Origin: Nocardioides pocheonensis
GTDB lineage: Bacteria; Actinomycetota; Actinomycetes; Propionibacteriales; Nocardioidaceae
Length of the DNA stretch: 64,000 nucleotides
Direction of reading: 5' to 3'
NCBI RefSeq assembly: GCF_003725535.1
Contig: NZ_RJSF01000040.1
Coordinates: forward strand, 266,370-330,369
The position numbers and the translations under genes are program-made. This document shows positions 63,892-64,000 of this stretch, piece by piece (positions within the stretch are counted from its first letter, which is position 1; the number at the start of each line of letters is the position of its first letter). Under the pieces are notes generated by a model. It was not told the DNA's origin, ran no database searches, and saw only the letters and a program-made list of their open reading frames with translations.

Positions 63892-63946
63892 CGACCAGAA
63901 GGCAGGGCGTCCCACGGCGAGGCGTCGTCCCCTTAGGGTGGCCGAC

Positions 63947-64000
63947 GTGGCCAACCGATCCCGCCTGGGCAGGTCAGCGGCGCTCTGTTGGCTGCTGCTC
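63947..64000 (+). CDS. Start of next gene (truncated by window edge)
   Basis: A TAGGGT box at 63934-63939 lies seven bases before GTG 63947, suggesting a leaderless start. The 18 visible codons encode a basic start and a hydrophobic run (ALCWLLL), compatible with a signal peptide or membrane anchor. No family can be assigned. Confidence 0.5.
   Translation, partial: MANRSRLGRSAALCWLLL

Overview
This window looks like chromosome from a high-GC actinobacterium of the Nocardioides type (Nocardioidaceae). The evidence is codon use strongly biased to G or C in the third position, frequent GTG starts, an Mce protein, and the gene order tig-clpP1-clpP2-clpX ... valS ... folC-ndk-mreBCD-mrdA-rodA, which is a classic actinobacterial core block. 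The genus is an inference. No prophage, insertion sequence, CRISPR array or rRNA operon was seen, and no stretch above 300 bases lacks a gene or RNA gene, apart from short promoter, repeat and hairpin regions that are described individually.

Layout. 1-3333: the end of an Mce gene, a small sigma-like protein and two secreted proteins. 3360-10259: aminopeptidase P, a PrsW-type membrane protease, a pair of dynamin-like GTPases and an SSB. 10304-15498: the ABC-F factor EttA, a divergent MarR/YceI pair with readable operators, a thiolase and a double-hotdog thioesterase. 15525-20406: a minus-strand MscS / zinc-ribbon membrane protein / truncated globin operon, then two small plus-strand genes. 20440-32259: PepN, a secreted CHAP hydrolase, a mycothiol-type thioredoxin-fold reductase, a YidE-like transporter, a secreted endo/exonuclease-fold protein, MetG, a methyltransferase, and small membrane or lipid-related proteins. 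32270-36458: an esterase, RpiB, a Nei-type glycosylase, a cysteine-rich short ORF coupled to a PP2C phosphatase, and tRNA-Gly and tRNA-Pro beside a long hairpin. 36458-46462: GntR, trigger factor, a lipase-like hydrolase, ClpP1P2, ClpX and ValS. 46541-50883: a catabolic insert between valS and folC. 50945-63835: FolC, Ndk, the rod-shape cluster, a kinase-like protein and a B12-binding radical SAM protein. The next gene begins at 63947.

How the genes work together. tig, clpP1, clpP2 and clpX form the protein folding and degradation module; a ClgR-like box lies ahead of clpP1. mreB to rodA overlap by 1 to 4 bases and form one lateral cell-wall synthesis operon. The minus-strand genes 50856-46961 (GXWXG/DUF4334 protein, alcohol dehydrogenase, two unlike acyl-CoA dehydrogenases) look like a beta-oxidation-type side-chain operon behind a KstR-like operator, which suggests steroid or related lipid use. 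Tandem repeats and a collapsed acetyltransferase gene surround this insert.

The most notable signals are the KstR-like box on a leaderless promoter, a 30-codon leaderless short ORF with four Cys codons whose stop overlaps the start of a PP2C gene, the two matched operators of the MarR/YceI pair, a long hairpin beside tRNA-Gly, and the large share of genes whose -10 hexamer lies only 6 to 9 bases before the start codon (leaderless transcripts). All functional statements come from reading motifs by eye; no database search was run.
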